From: Prillingera fragicola
Lineage: Eukaryota; Basidiomycota; Tremellomycetes; Trichosporonales; Trichosporonaceae
Direction of reading: 5' to 3'
DNA: 64,000 nt
Assembly: GCA_002335605.1 (NCBI GenBank)
Contig: BEDY01000001.1
Coordinates: 3,534,001 to 3,598,000, forward strand
Part shown: positions 46,615 through 58,103 of the stretch, in pieces
How positions within the stretch are numbered: the first letter of the stretch is position 1
How the letters are laid out: each line of letters opens with the position of its first letter
Notes under the pieces: generated by a model
Database searches by the model: none
The model's input: only the letters and a program-made list of their open reading frames with translations
Told to the model about the DNA's origin: nothing
Position numbers and translations under genes: made by a program

Positions 46615-47275
46615 GTTGCGGTGTAAAGGAATGTCGGGAACGATGAACCGGGTGTGGTGGGGCTAAGCACGATGGCGACGCGAGCACCGAGCACGCATCG
46701 CTAGCCTTTACAGACACGGATGGGACCAAGGGGGCGCTGGATCAGCAATTGGGTTGTTGTGGCGAAACAAGGTGGCCAGAGTGCCGGATGCGCCTTGGTG
46801 AGATTGGGACTGGGAGTGAGGTTGTGTGGTGCCAGAGTCGGGGCGAGCGAGGGTGCTTTGGGTATGCAGAGAATGGACGAGGGAGTAGTATGTATGTCCT
46901 GTGAAAGTAGCACTGCAGAGTGTGAAGAGAGAGAGAAGATGGATCCAAATGTGGCCGGCAGTGCACCCGCGCGCAGACCCCTCCCTCAGATCACGGCAGA
47001 CGGGCGTCAGGCACCAATTGCACCCCCACCAGCAACGGAAGCAAAATGGCACAGAGCTTGCTGGAATTCCATCCTGCCTGGGTGGCCACAGTGATACCGT
47101 GAAAAGCGGAAGCATTTTAACACGTCATTGTCTATGACTTCAAGCCGCACGGACATGGCCACACTCTCCGTCACCCTTGCTCAAGATTTCCGGACCACCA
47201 GGATTCAGGCAACAGAAGGTGTCGAGCACAAACGACCACCGCCAGACTCTTCTACACATCTACTGCACTCACAAA
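46615..47275. other. Divergent promoter region of IRE1 and PUF6
   Basis: 661 bases between two start codons. No specific regulatory element was identified with confidence. Confidence 0.4.
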
Positions 47276-49420
47276 ATGTCGACAAAATTCAGAGGAACAA
47301 AGCGCTCTGCCGACTCGGCCCCCTCGGGACCCAAGTTCAAGTCGCAAAAGCCCACCCCTTCTTTCAACAAGGGCAAGGGAAAGGCTCCTGCCGGCAAGTT
47401 TACACCCAAGCCAAAGTACTCGAAGCCCGCTGCTGCCGACCGCGACGAGGAAGCTCCCGTTCAGAAGAGGAAGCGTCCCGTCACCCAGGGTGGTGGTGAG
47501 GACGACGCCATGTCGGTTGACGAGGACGAGGGTGACTACGAGGACGACGAGGTCGACATGGAGGGCGAGGGCGGCGAGACTACTGGCGAGGGAGCCGGCG
47601 GCGAGGCTGGCGAGAAGAGGCCAAAGATGACCAAGACGGAGCGCGCAGCTTTGCACGCCGCTCAGCCCCATCGCACGTCGCTTCTTCCCTCGCACCCATT
47701 GTTGACGGACACGCTGCTCCCTCTGTGGGAGGTTGCTCGTCGTGCCGAGATGCCCAAGGAGGAGAGGAAGGTTGCTGTCCGCGAGTTGTATGAGGCTGTC
47801 AAGGGCCGTGTTCTTGAGATTTCGCGCGGACACAAGGGTGGACGTGTTCTCCAGACTGTGAGTGGGCTAGCTTCAAGAGTGTAGCTGACGTTTCAGATTG
47901 TCAAGTACGGTGGCAAGGAGGAGCGTCTTGGCGTTGCCATGGAGCTTGAGCCCCAGTGGCGTGCCATGATGGAGTCCAAGTATTCCAAGTTCCTCATGTC
48001 CAAGCTTATCCGCTACTGCCCCTCGATTCGTCCTCTTCTCATTCCCGCCATTTCCAACCACCTTACGTCTCTTCTCTTCCACGCTCACGCCATCAACCCC
48101 ATTTCCGACTTTTACGACCTGTACGCCTCGCCCAAGGAGCGTCGTCTTCTTGTCCGTGGCTTTTACCCTCGTGAGGTTGCGCTCTTTGATGGCGGCAAGG
48201 AGGGCGGTGATGTCGCTGGTCTTGAGGGTGCTCTCGAGGCTACTGGCGAGTCTGGCCGCGAGCGTGTCCTCGACGAGGTCGAGAAGACTGTTCTGGATGT
48301 CTTCAACGCCACCCAGAAGACTGCCCTTGCGCAGTCCATCTTCCACCGTCTCGTGTCCGAGTACATTGACTGCATTTACCGCTTTCTTCCTGCCGAGAAG
48401 GCCAACGAGAAGATGCACGAGCTTTTGAACGCGTAAGTCTACTCTTACAAGCCTAGGCCACCGTTGACGTCTAGTTCCATCGAGTCGCTCCCCGAAATTG
48501 TCCACACCAAGGACGGCTCTGCCGCTGTGCGCGAGCTCCTCGTGCGCGGCAACGCCAAGGACCGTAAATCGATCCTGCAGCACCTCCGCAAGCACATTGA
48601 GGCCATGAGCAAGGACGGCGACGCTCAGCTTGTCCTGTTCACCGCCTTTGATGTGACCGACGACACCAAGCTGATGGGCAAGGCGTTTGTCGCCGACATT
48701 GTGGCGCTCGCCCCCGAGCTCGCCGCGGACAAGAACGGCCGCCGCGCCGTTCTTTACCTCCTCACCCCGACCGCCTCGCGCCACTACCTGCCCCAGACCC
48801 TCACGTCGCTCGCGGCCTCTGCCGCCGCCGCCCGCGAGGCCGGCACCTCGAAGAAGGACCCGGCCGTGCGCCGCCGCGAGCTCGTCGCCGCGGCCTCGGA
48901 GGGTCTCCTGACCCTCGTCGCCGAAAAGGGCGAGGAGCTCGTCCGGGACCCCGGATCCGGCCTCCTCGTCCAGGAGATCATGCTCAACGCTACCGGCGAC
49001 AAGGCCGCGGCGATTGACGCCCTCGTCGCCCCCCTCCGCGCCCCCTTTACCGCCGACGGCACGAATCCGCTCGAGCTCGCCCACTGCACGCGCACGTACA
49101 AGCTCCTCCTGGGCGGCGGACACTTTAGCATGAAGACCAAGTCAATCGAGGTGACTGACGCCAAGCTCGGTGCCGACTTTGCCAACGCGATGTGGGACGC
49201 CATCTCGTCCGACGAGGCCGGGGGCGCCAGCAACGTGCTCAAGCTCGCTGCTGCTGCGCCGTTTGTCGTCGTCGAGATGCTCGCCGCGCTCGAGGCCGCA
49301 GGCAGCCCCCAGTGGACCGCCGCCAAGGGTGTCCTCAGCGGCGCGGACGCTGTTGAGGCCGTCAAGGCTAGTGAGATGAAGGGCGCCAATGTGCTTGCGG
49401 CGCGCATGGCCGAGCTCTGA
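47276..49420 (+). CDS. PUF6: Pumilio-repeat protein Puf6 (ribosome biogenesis / RNA binding), with CPL domain
   Basis: Nucleolar RNA-binding protein; in yeast Puf6 acts in 60S assembly and ASH1 mRNA repression. Exons: 47276-47857, 47897-48432, 48475-49420; introns 39 and 42 nt; 2064 nt, 687 residues. The N-terminus is basic (KRSADS, KGKGKAP, QKRKRP), followed by an acidic stretch about residues 78-115. Puf repeats start near LYEAVKGRVLEISRGHKGGRVLQTIVKYG and continue with YSKFLMSKLIRYC, FYDLYASPKERRLLVRGFYPREVALF and IVHTKDGSAAVRELLVRGNAKDRKSILQHLR. The C-terminal half is the CPL region: NGRRAVLYLLTPTASRHYLP, then DPGSGLLVQEIML. Family length and order fit fungal Puf6 and human PUM3. Codon use is strongly C-ending, consistent with good expression. 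Confidence 0.92.
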
Positions 49421-49927
49421 GCGGGCCACGCGGCCAACGCTTCGGGGCTCTTACTGTTGGGAATAGACTTGGTTCGGGTTTACTAGTGTACAAACATCCG
49501 ATGCATACCTGCTAGCGACTAGGGGCGATGTGGCATTTACTGTTTGTCGATAGGAGTGCCACGAACAGGTCACGAGCAGCCACCATACTGGCGCCTGGCG
49601 CCTAGCAGCTCCACCGGGCCCGATCCACCGAGCCTCCGACGTCACCGCACACACATGCTATCTCGCGGAACCAGAAACACAAGTCAAGTACAACATGGAT
49701 GCATGTGAGGATTGCTACTTTACATTGAGATTGGGAGGAGGTTGAAACACTGGGTTAGGAGAGAGGGACAAGTCTGGATTTCTTTCTCGATTCGCAGCTT
49801 TGCTTCTTCTGATCGGCACACTTGGCGCCGCCTGCTGCTACACTGCTCCGCGCCCCGCCGGCACGCAGATTACACCTGGGGATCGATCTGCTGATTGATC
49901 CGCCGTCCACGCCCCACGATCGCCAGC
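49421..49927. other. Intergenic region between convergent PUF6 and MCAT-like genes
   Basis: 507 bases of 3' flanks; nothing else recognised. Confidence 0.4.
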
Positions 49928-51616
49928 CTAGTGGCGCGCGCCGAGCTGCGCCATCAACGCCTGCGCCTCTGCCTTTGTCGGGCGGGTGTGGAATCGCCGG
50001 GGCTCGACCTCCTTGACGCCAAACTCCTCGACGGCGATGGGGGGAGCGCCCTCGGGGCGCTTCTTGATCTCACCGCGGAGCATAATTCCGAGTCCCTTTG
50101 CGCCGCGGCCCACAGTCAGGAACTGGTCGACGGGCGGTGCGGGCTGGCAGTGCAGGCGGGTAAGGGTCTTGTGCCACCGGAGCTGTTGGTTGAGCTGCGC
50201 GAGTAGTGCGCCGCCCGGAGGGCCAACGAGGGGCCGGGTGGTGATGGGGTCGAGGATTATGGGGTCTCCCTCCTTGAGGGGCGTAAAGTGGCAGCGCTGC
50301 AAGAGGTCTGCAAACCTGGGAAGAGCATGGTCCATGAGCTTGGTGTGGAAAGGGCACGGCATGGTGACGTCCATGACCGGGTTGGCGAGGTTCATGGTCT
50401 GGAGGCGGTCGATGAGCTGCTCCACGGCCATGTACGTGCCAGTCGCAATGAGCACCTTGGAGCTGTTGATAATACCAGCTTCGGCCCAGTCGCCGTTACC
50501 CTCGACCTCCCAGTCGTGCTGGAGAGAGTGCACCTCGTCGAGAACGAGCTGCATTGCCCTCCTGCGGCGCTCAGGCTCGTCGGCTTCGTCCATAAACGGG
50601 TCCTCGAAAGGAACGTGCATCGTAGGTGACGACATTGAGTGGTAGCTGCGGGCGGAAAGCGCAGTAGTCAGGAAGCGCTTGTTGGCAGAGCCAGGGGGCG
50701 AAGCAGGGAGTGATGCGTACATTCGCTGAGGATCGGTCAGTACGGAGTTCCAAAAGTCTCGGTCAAACTGCTCCGAACTCACTGCCAGTCGCACACCCTG
50801 CGCGAGGTCCAAGCGTCCAGCAGCAACAAGCGCAGTGAGTGTTCCAACAAAGCCATGACCCGCAAGGTACGTGGTACCAGCGGGCAACATCGAGCTCGAG
50901 CCTGAGCGCTCCTGGGGAACAGAGTCAGCACACGCTGGACAGATAGGACCCAATCGGGATAAAGCTCACCTGTTCACTAGCGAGAATGGCAATCGAAGAA
51001 CTGAGAATGAACGCCGCTGTGACGTCGGCACGGGCCATGAGTTCGTCCTAGACACAAAGGTCAGCCAACAGCCCGAACCTACTCGCAACTCGTACTCACC
51101 AGCGTCCTGCCCTCAACCCAGCCACGCAGCCAGCCGCGGATCCCACGCCCGCCGCCGCCCTGGAGCATGCCCGCAAACTCCTCCATGCCTTCGTCCCAGT
51201 AGCCCATGGTTGCGTCGGGGCTAAGCAGTGCCTCGGATGCCTGCTCCCACACGTCGAGCGACGACGGTGTAGGCGAGTTTGGAGTGTGGGGGTAGCTTCC
51301 CTGCACAAGGTGGTCAGCAAGAGTCACGCGACGGGGTTGGTTGGGTGGCGCGCCCGCTTCGCCTTCCGATGGTACGTACCAGACCGGCAAAGATTAGTGC
51401 TTTGCGAGGGACATGGTTCTCGTGGACCAGTGACAGCGGTGCTGCCTTTTTCAGCCATGCGAGCCAGTCTGTGTTTGCCGCCGAGGTTGAAGCCCTGCGT
51501 CCGCCGCGGGGGTCTGCAGGGGGTCCAGGTGGAAAGAGCTTGACCGAGAAGGCTCTTGCCTCGAGGTAGTGGTGATGATTCGGCCTTTGTGCGAGAGAGT
51601 GTAGCCTTGGTCGCAT
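49928..51616 (-). CDS. Malonyl-CoA:ACP transacylase-like protein, mitochondrial type, active site degenerate
   Basis: Resembles mitochondrial MCT1/FabD, which loads malonyl groups onto ACP in type II fatty acid synthesis. Exons: 51616-51380, 51300-51100, 51047-50970, 50911-50783, 50725-49928; 1443 nt, 480 residues. The N-terminus is basic and Ser-rich, as for a mitochondrial presequence. The FabD pattern is followed but key residues differ. The oxyanion motif FPGQGS reads FAGLGS. The nucleophile motif AGHSLGEYSAL reads AGHGFVGTLTAL, so the catalytic Ser is Gly (about 192). The catalytic His motif PFHTKLM (about His342) is kept, as is DPITTRPLVGP near the C-terminus. It may be a pseudoenzyme or have acquired another role. 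The 57-nt intron 50782-50726 has no stop and keeps frame. A Pro/Gly-rich insert makes it longer than usual. Confidence 0.78.
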
Positions 51617-54600
51617 GGTGGCGGTGGGTCAGTGGTGGTGTAGAGTAGAGTGGTAGATAGTTGTAAAGAGGGAAAAGGGAAAGTGTGCAGTTTGCAAGTA
51701 GTAGTAGCAGGGTTGCCTCGGTCGGTGATGCGTGATCCGTTGATGGCTGTTGTTGGCTGGATGGAGCAACTCCTCCTCGTCTCGGCTCAGCCAGTAGCCA
51801 CAGTGAGTGGATCCGGTCCGACGGAATCAAATTCCACCCGGAAAGGTCACCTGCACCGGGTAACAATCGACTCGTGATATCCCGGAGTTACTCGGGTGGG
51901 AGCGGATGGGAGCACTGTCAGCCAGGACACTGCACTGCGTCACCACCACGCGCTCCGTCCTCGCATGTGCAGCTCTGGTCGTATGCATGCATCGGAGCAC
52001 CGTATACACTTTTGTTCCCTGCGCAAACATAGCATTGTACCCCTCATTTTCATCCCCATCATCCCCCCATCATCCCAGTGAGACCAGGGAAATGGACATT
52101 GTCAGATTCAAAGTGTGGGTATTAGCCCAGGAGTCAGGATGACCTTCCCCTATTACAAATTGGCTAATCGCCGTCGTCGCTCCAATAGCACCGGCACGGT
52201 ACAGGTGTGTATCTTCCTCGCAGCAGCCAGCGCCGACCGACGCCGACGCTGGAGCGCCGTGGGCCACCCAACACGGCGAGCCGGCAGCTGCACCCCGCTC
52301 CACAAGCACTAACACAACGCTCTGCCAGGGCGTCTTCCTCCGCGCCTACACCCAGCGCGAGTAAGTTCACCAGCATCTTGTTCCGAAAGTTCGAGCCGTT
52401 TCCAGGTTCGCTGCACCTGGAACGTTAACGCCGGAACCTCCCGGATCGTCCACCCCCGTTGGATTAGAGACATCAGCAGCCAGTCCACCCCTGCTCGGGT
52501 ACCTACGTGACATGCCGCGGGGAGCGAGCACCCCGATCCCATCGCTGATACGCGACTTGGGTGGACCGTGGGTCGCCGCGTCCACGAGCCATGAGCGGAC
52601 GAGAGTCTTTTGTTGCCTGAACATGCGGCGCACACTGACACGGACAGGGCAGCGAACCTCGGTCTCCGAGGGTGGTGCCACAACCACCCAGACCAGTCGG
52701 TCGAGGGCGTGGCTGTCGGTCCACCAGACGCGGTAGAGAAGTTGTGAGTCTCGCGCACGAGCACCATCATGGCCGTGCTTGTCATCGAGTGCGCAGATGC
52801 GGCATGTCCGGTATCGGGATCCCGGCTTTCCCGGACTATCAACGTGTGGAACGCCACCGTTTGCTATCTTTCATGGTTGACCGACTAGTGTCTAACACAC
52901 CGGCAGCAAGGCATTTCTCTGGCGCGGTTCACCGTCCAGCTCGGTCACGGATGTCTCGATAGAGGAGACACCAGGCGCAGCCCCCGGGGCTGTCAGCGAG
53001 GCGCTGGGCGACTGTGATAGCTTTGAGGTTAGGCGGTATCGCAAGCCGTAGCCCAGTCCAGTGAGGAAGGAGTCCACGGAGACACAAATACGGCCTCGGC
53101 GCTGTATACCGGGAACTCGGGCATCAACGAACGCTGGCACGCAGGTGTGACGGCGCCGTGAGCGGGACCACCGTCGCAGGGGGCACACGTTGGCGATCGC
53201 TAGCGGTGCTCCACTGTACGCTCCACAGGCTACGGCGTTAGCGTCCGAGATGGAGCCCATGGCAAGCATTCCCAGTGGCGAGCATTTGGTATTGCCTTGG
53301 CAGGGGGAGGATGGAGCAGGCGAGCACATGCTGTCGTGTGTTGTCACCGCTCCTGACTGCCTGACGGCACTAACCAACTGGTCTATGCAGACGTCAGGCC
53401 GGTCAGAGCTGCTAGTCGATCCTGCCTACTAAATCTGCTTCCAGAGCCATTGTGCCATGCCCGGACTGCCAGTTTTGCCAAGACCAGGGAAACCTGCTGG
53501 CGACGTGCGAATGGAATGACCGGCCAGCAGATGGAGAACTGAGCGAGAGTATGAGTTTCAGCGTACTCAGCCTCGGGGCAATCCAGCAATGTTGTACGGA
53601 GACGAGCTTGCGCGATCGACGAATTTGTTTGGTTCAGCAGACGCTCCCTTCTTCCTTCTAGCCGCCAAGGTAGGGCTTAAGAGCGACAAAACTGCCACTG
53701 CCAATCCTGTGCATGTGACAGCTGTGCCAGTGCGACTTGGAGCTTGGGGCAACGTTAGTGCCGAACAGGCTGAGGACCGATGAAAATCCGGATCTGCGAT
53801 CCGTGCCGCGCATCTCATTGATCATTGAAGATCGATTGACACTCAATCCTTGACATTCACCACAAACGTGCCCAAGAGACGAACAAATGGAACCATTAAC
53901 CATTTGCGAGATATATTAAAATGGAACCGCGGATCGCCGCCTCACCATTGCTTCCCACGGGAGCTCCAACCTCCTTGCTGCACGTCGACTATAAAACATT
54001 CCTCGCCTCGACGAGGGCATCGCGTCCAGGAGGTCATCACAAACGTGCTTGACGTGTCGAGGTATAGATAGCCCAAATGGCACAGCGCGTGTCCATCACG
54101 CAGACGTAGGCCACACGCGACCACCACTTCACCGACGTATCACGGCAGCGGCCTACGGGCGAGCGCCTGCTCGGGACAGCGACGCGCCAGGTCCAGCCTT
54201 TTTGTGTCCGACGAGCTTCCAGATCGCAGACCTCACCTCACTTGCATGCCTGCGATGCAGGCCGTGCACCATGTTGGTCGCAAGAGCAGCGTGCCACTCT
54301 TTGTCCCAAAATACAACGACATCCCAAAATACAATCCGTGGCGCCAGGAACAATACCAAGGCACCATCAAACCTGCCCCATCGGGCATATCTTGATATCC
54401 CACAGCTTGGCACGTTCGTCAAGTTAATGTGGCACGTTGCGATCTTGTGAGCGGTTTGCAGGCTACCATCGTCTCCACACACTGCTGCTGCCGGCCTAGG
54501 GGAAGGGGGAGCTTTACACATCCAGGATGGCCAAGGTGCATCCCCCTGGGTGTGGAAAAGATTCCCAAATCCGCGCTGCTGCTCCAGCAAAGGGTAGCCT

Positions 54601-54707
54601 GCCGCTCCTCTCCTCCGAAGCAAACAGCCTGACAGTATAAGACCTGGAGGCTGACTGTAGAACACGCTCTTGCGTCGCTCCTCTTGCCCACTCCTACCTA
54701 TCCGACA
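51617..54707. other. Long divergent intergenic region upstream of the phosphate transporter
   Basis: 3.1 kb, the longest gap in the window. Open frames such as 52309-52857 (-) are longer than average but have no recognisable motif and overlap frames on the other strand. A CT-rich leader precedes the MCAT-like gene, and a TATAA lies at 54636-54640, about 70 bases before the transporter ATG. No RNA gene or transposon was recognised. Confidence 0.45.
54411..54438 (+). promoter_or_regulatory. Paired CACGTT boxes (candidate Pho4-type sites)
   Basis: CACGTT occurs at 54411-54416 and again at 54433-54438, both in a GGCACGTT context, 22 bases apart and about 270-300 bases before the transporter start codon. 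Fungal Pho4-family bHLH factors bind CACGTG/CACGTT in phosphate-starvation promoters. The link to this gene is inferred from position. Confidence 0.45.
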
Positions 54708-56736
54708 ATGTCTGCTACCACCAACAGCGACACGACTCCTATCGAGGAGAAGCACTATGGCGAGGCCAACTATGGCAAGAATGTGGCCGTTCCCATGACT
54801 GCAGGGGAGCGCCGCAAGGCTGCTCTTGCAGAGGTTGACGAGGCGCAATTCTCATTTTTCCATGTCAAGGCTTGTATTGTTGCGTGAGTGTACACCATCC
54901 TGCTAGTATGGAGGACGGCTTGCACGGACAACGAGATCGGCACACGATGCCTGTCCTTGACGGACGGTCGTTATCTACGTAGCCAGAGATCATTTTTGAG
55001 GTCGCAGCCACCCTTCCTGCTCTTAGTCGGCGTCCCTTCAGAAAATGCTGACAAACGCAGCGGTGTCGGATTCTTCACCGACGCGTATGATATCTGTGAG
55101 TTCTTGTCCCCTTCAACCACAGTCACGTACTGACATCCGCAGTCGGTATCTCCCTCGCTGCCTCGATGATTGGCTACGTGTACCACCAGGGCGGATCCAA
55201 CACCCCTAACCAAGACCTTGGCATCAAGGTGGCCCACTCGATTGGTACCTTCTTCGGACAGCTTCTCTTTGGTTTCGTGAGTATACTTTTGAGCCACGCA
55301 CATCAAGTTCACCCCTGACTGTTCAGCTTGCCGACCACGTCGGTCGCAAGAAGATGTACGGTATTGAGCTCATGATCATCATTGCGGGCACCCTCGGCCA
55401 GGCGATCTCTGGCCACGCTCCCGGCATTTCCATCTACGGTGTCATCATCTTCTGGCGTTTCCTCATGGGAATGGGTATCGGCGGTGACTACCCTCTGTCT
55501 GCGGTCATCTCGTCCGAGTTTGCTGCTCGCCGTATCCGTGGCCGCATGATGGCGGCCGTCTTCTCGGCCCAGGGCTGGGGTAACCTTGCCTGTGGAATCG
55601 TCGGTGTCATCTCGGTCGTCGCCTTCCGCAAGCAGATTGAGTCGCAGCCCATGGACGACTGGAAGGCCATGGACCAGGCTTGGCGTACCATTATTGGTGT
55701 GGGCTGTGTTCCCGCCACCATTGCCCTCTACTTCCGCCTCACCATCCCCGAGACCCCTCGCTATACCATGGACGTCGAGCGCAACATCAAGCAGGCTAGC
55801 CAGGACGTCGACACCTACCTCACCACCGGTACCTTTGTCAAGGACACGATCAACAACAACGAGCGCGCCGACGCCCCCAAGGCTTCGTGGTCCGACTTTG
55901 CCGCCTACTTTGGCAAGTGGCAAAACTTCAAGATCATCTTTGGCACTGCCTACTCGTGGTTTGCCCTCGACATCGCCTTTTACGGTCTCGGTCTCAACTC
56001 TGCTTCGATTCTCAAGACCATCGGTTTCGGTCCCCCCGCTGCCAACGGCGCCTCCAAGCAGGTCGTCATTGCCCAGACTATCAAGAACGTCGCCATCGGT
56101 AACATTATTCTTGCCGTCGGCGGTCTCATCCCCGGCTACTACTTTACCATGGCCTTTGTCGACAGCTGGGGCCGTCGCCCCATTCAGCTCATGGGCTTTG
56201 GTCTCCTTACCATCATCTTCATCTGCATGGGCTTTGGCTACGACAAGATGCAGTCGACCGACAGCGGCAAGAAGGCTTTCGTCTTCCTCTACTGCATGGC
56301 CAACTTTTTCCAAAACTTTGGCCCCAACACCACCACCTTTATCATCCCCGGTGAGGTCTTCCCCACTCGCTACCGTTCGACCGCCCACGGTATTTCGGCC
56401 GCTTCGGGCAAGCTTGGCGCCATTGTCGCCCAGGTTGGCTTCTCCAAGCTCATCAACATTGGTGGCACCGGCAAGTTCCTGCAGCACAGTGAGTTTTGCC
56501 TTGCTTTATTAGAACCCCTTTCGTTGATAACACCCTCAGTCATGGAGATCTTTGCCTTCTTTATGCTTACCGGCTTTATTACGACCTGGTTCTGCACTCC
56601 CGAGACCAAGGGCATGTCGCTCGAGGACCTGTCGATGGAGGACCAGACAAACTTTGTCAAAGACTCGAACATTGACCACCCCGGAAACTTTGACCACCCC
56701 GTCAAGGCCTCTGCTCGCCCATCCACTTCTGTCTAA
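54708..56736 (+). CDS. High-affinity inorganic phosphate:H+ symporter, PHO84 family (MFS)
   Basis: Plasma-membrane phosphate uptake. Exons: 54708-54883, 55061-55095, 55143-55276, 55327-56488, 56540-56736; 1704 nt, 567 residues, usual for Pho84. Motifs: GVGFFTDAYDIFGISLA at TM1, the MFS loop signature LADHVGRKKMYG, the family signature GGDYPLSAVISSEFAARRIRGR, PETPRYTMDVERN before the central loop, WFALDIAFYGLGLN, SWGRRPIQLMGF, and GEVFPTRYRSTAHGISAASGKLGA. Twelve hydrophobic segments in two sets of six are apparent. The cytosolic C-terminus ends PVKASARPSTSV. C-ending codons dominate the main exon, consistent with strong expression. Upstream CACGTT boxes suggest phosphate-responsive control. 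The gene stands alone, with 3.1 kb before it. Confidence 0.94.
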
Positions 56737-58103
56737 GCGTCTTTCCTCACGCAAACAGAGGTGCACTGAGAAGATTCACCTACATTTCTGTTATGAGTTT
56801 GTTTTAGGTTGGGAGAAGGAGGGCTGCGGAACGTAGCTGGCTTGGGGGGATGGTTATTAGTTATACATAATACTTTATGGCGTGCCACGTTGACGACAGA
56901 GTCTTTGCATGCACAGTAGAGGGATGCACGTGTACACGCGCAAGCAACAAACCGTGCGGGCACGGGACGCTCCACAGTGGCAGTAACTGACAATGCTGGT
57001 CAGGAGGTACAGTATTCTCTGACAATGATAAAACTTGCCACCACACATGCCACCGTTGTGCACGACGTCCATCAACCTCCAACCCAGTCACCAAAACTAA
57101 CGCACACGCATCTTACAAGCCCAAGACGCACCCTTTGCGCCTTTGCCCTCCCGCATCAGTCGGGGGCAAGGCATGCCAGCACTTCTGACTAGCTAGCCTA
57201 GCGCAATGGCCTGACTCCTGGACCGGCTATTACAACAAATAAAAAAAAAAAAGTGTCGATTGTGTCACGTCAGCCGAGTCCCATGGCCTATCCTCATTCT
57301 CGGTACGATCTGGCGAATCAATCCAGGTATTAAATCCGGACAGCCGCGCCAGAAACTCCTCAAGGTACAAGACTCGAACCATGGACGCGGCTTATAGCAT
57401 GCCGCTAGACATGCAAGCGCACTAAGCTGATGGACACTCGACTTGTACAACCGTACCGTATACCGATCCGCATTCGTCAATGCTTACAAGGTGTACTTCG
57501 CAGCAAGCAGCTTGCACAAATGCCCATCCTGCCACAAAGTCAAGCGGTGAGATCAGAACAATCCTCACCTTAGACCCGTCATGCTGCCCGCCATTCATCG
57601 ATTCCATGCCAACAATCATTACATACTACTGATGACATCCCGCCGGAACCTTGCCCCTCATGTCTAACGCGTCTATGGTGCCTCCAGCGACGACCACAGC
57701 AAATCCCATTGTCGTCTATAATCCCCTTCTCCCTGAAGGGCTTGATTATGTTAGGATCCGACACGTCGCCGAGCATCGCCAATCCGAAGTCACCTGGAAT
57801 GGCACATGAAGGACGTCGTCATGCGCTCTCTGGATGGCACTTTCAAAGACACAGTTCCGTACTATCTCGAATGCCTCTCCGGTTTCTCACTGCGGAATGA
57901 TCGCCTCTCGCCGTTGGCGACAGCTTTCAGAAATCAGTTCAAGTCGAGCTGGCCGAGCTCATCCTGGAAAAGTACAGTACGTGTAGTCTGTGCCTTATGA
58001 CTCTCATGGTCGTGGCTGAGGCAACTATGCATGTACGTAGACACATTGCGGGACGGTCAACTTCGGAGTCACTGATCGCTAGCCCCAACGAGAGGCTCAA
58101 ACA
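56737..58103. other. Intergenic region after the phosphate transporter
   Basis: 1.4 kb. It holds the transporter 3' flank, a 12-A homopolymer at 57241-57252, a tRNA-like element (57365-57448), and two short overlapping top-strand frames (57709-57900 and 57806-58000) without motifs. I do not call a gene from those. Confidence 0.45.
57365..57448 (-). other. tRNA-like element with A-box- and B-box-like motifs
   Basis: On the minus strand an 84-base segment starts GTACAAG and ends CTTGTAC, a perfect 7-bp terminal inverted repeat like an acceptor stem. Inside are CAGCTTAGTGCG (near the A-box consensus) and GGTTCGAGTCT (near the B-box consensus). However, a proper T-stem and a 7-base anticodon loop cannot be folded, so a functional tRNA is not claimed. 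A decayed tRNA or tRNA-derived element, or chance, are the options. Confidence 0.3.

Noticed and set aside
47873..49123. 416-codon minus-strand frame inside PUF6
   Set aside because: Antisense shadow of a GC3-rich gene; the sense strand encodes Puf repeats.
52309..52857. 182-codon minus-strand frame in the 3.1 kb gap
   Set aside because: Composition is mixed with many Arg/Cys/Trp/His residues as in random GC-rich translation, and plus-strand frames overlap it. No family motif.
55309..56487. 392-codon minus-strand frame inside the phosphate transporter
   Set aside because: Shadow of the strongly codon-biased sense frame; no domain features.
57709..58000. Overlapping short plus-strand frames that might form a frameshifted gene
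   Set aside because: Neither frame shows a motif, and no splice arrangement joins them convincingly.
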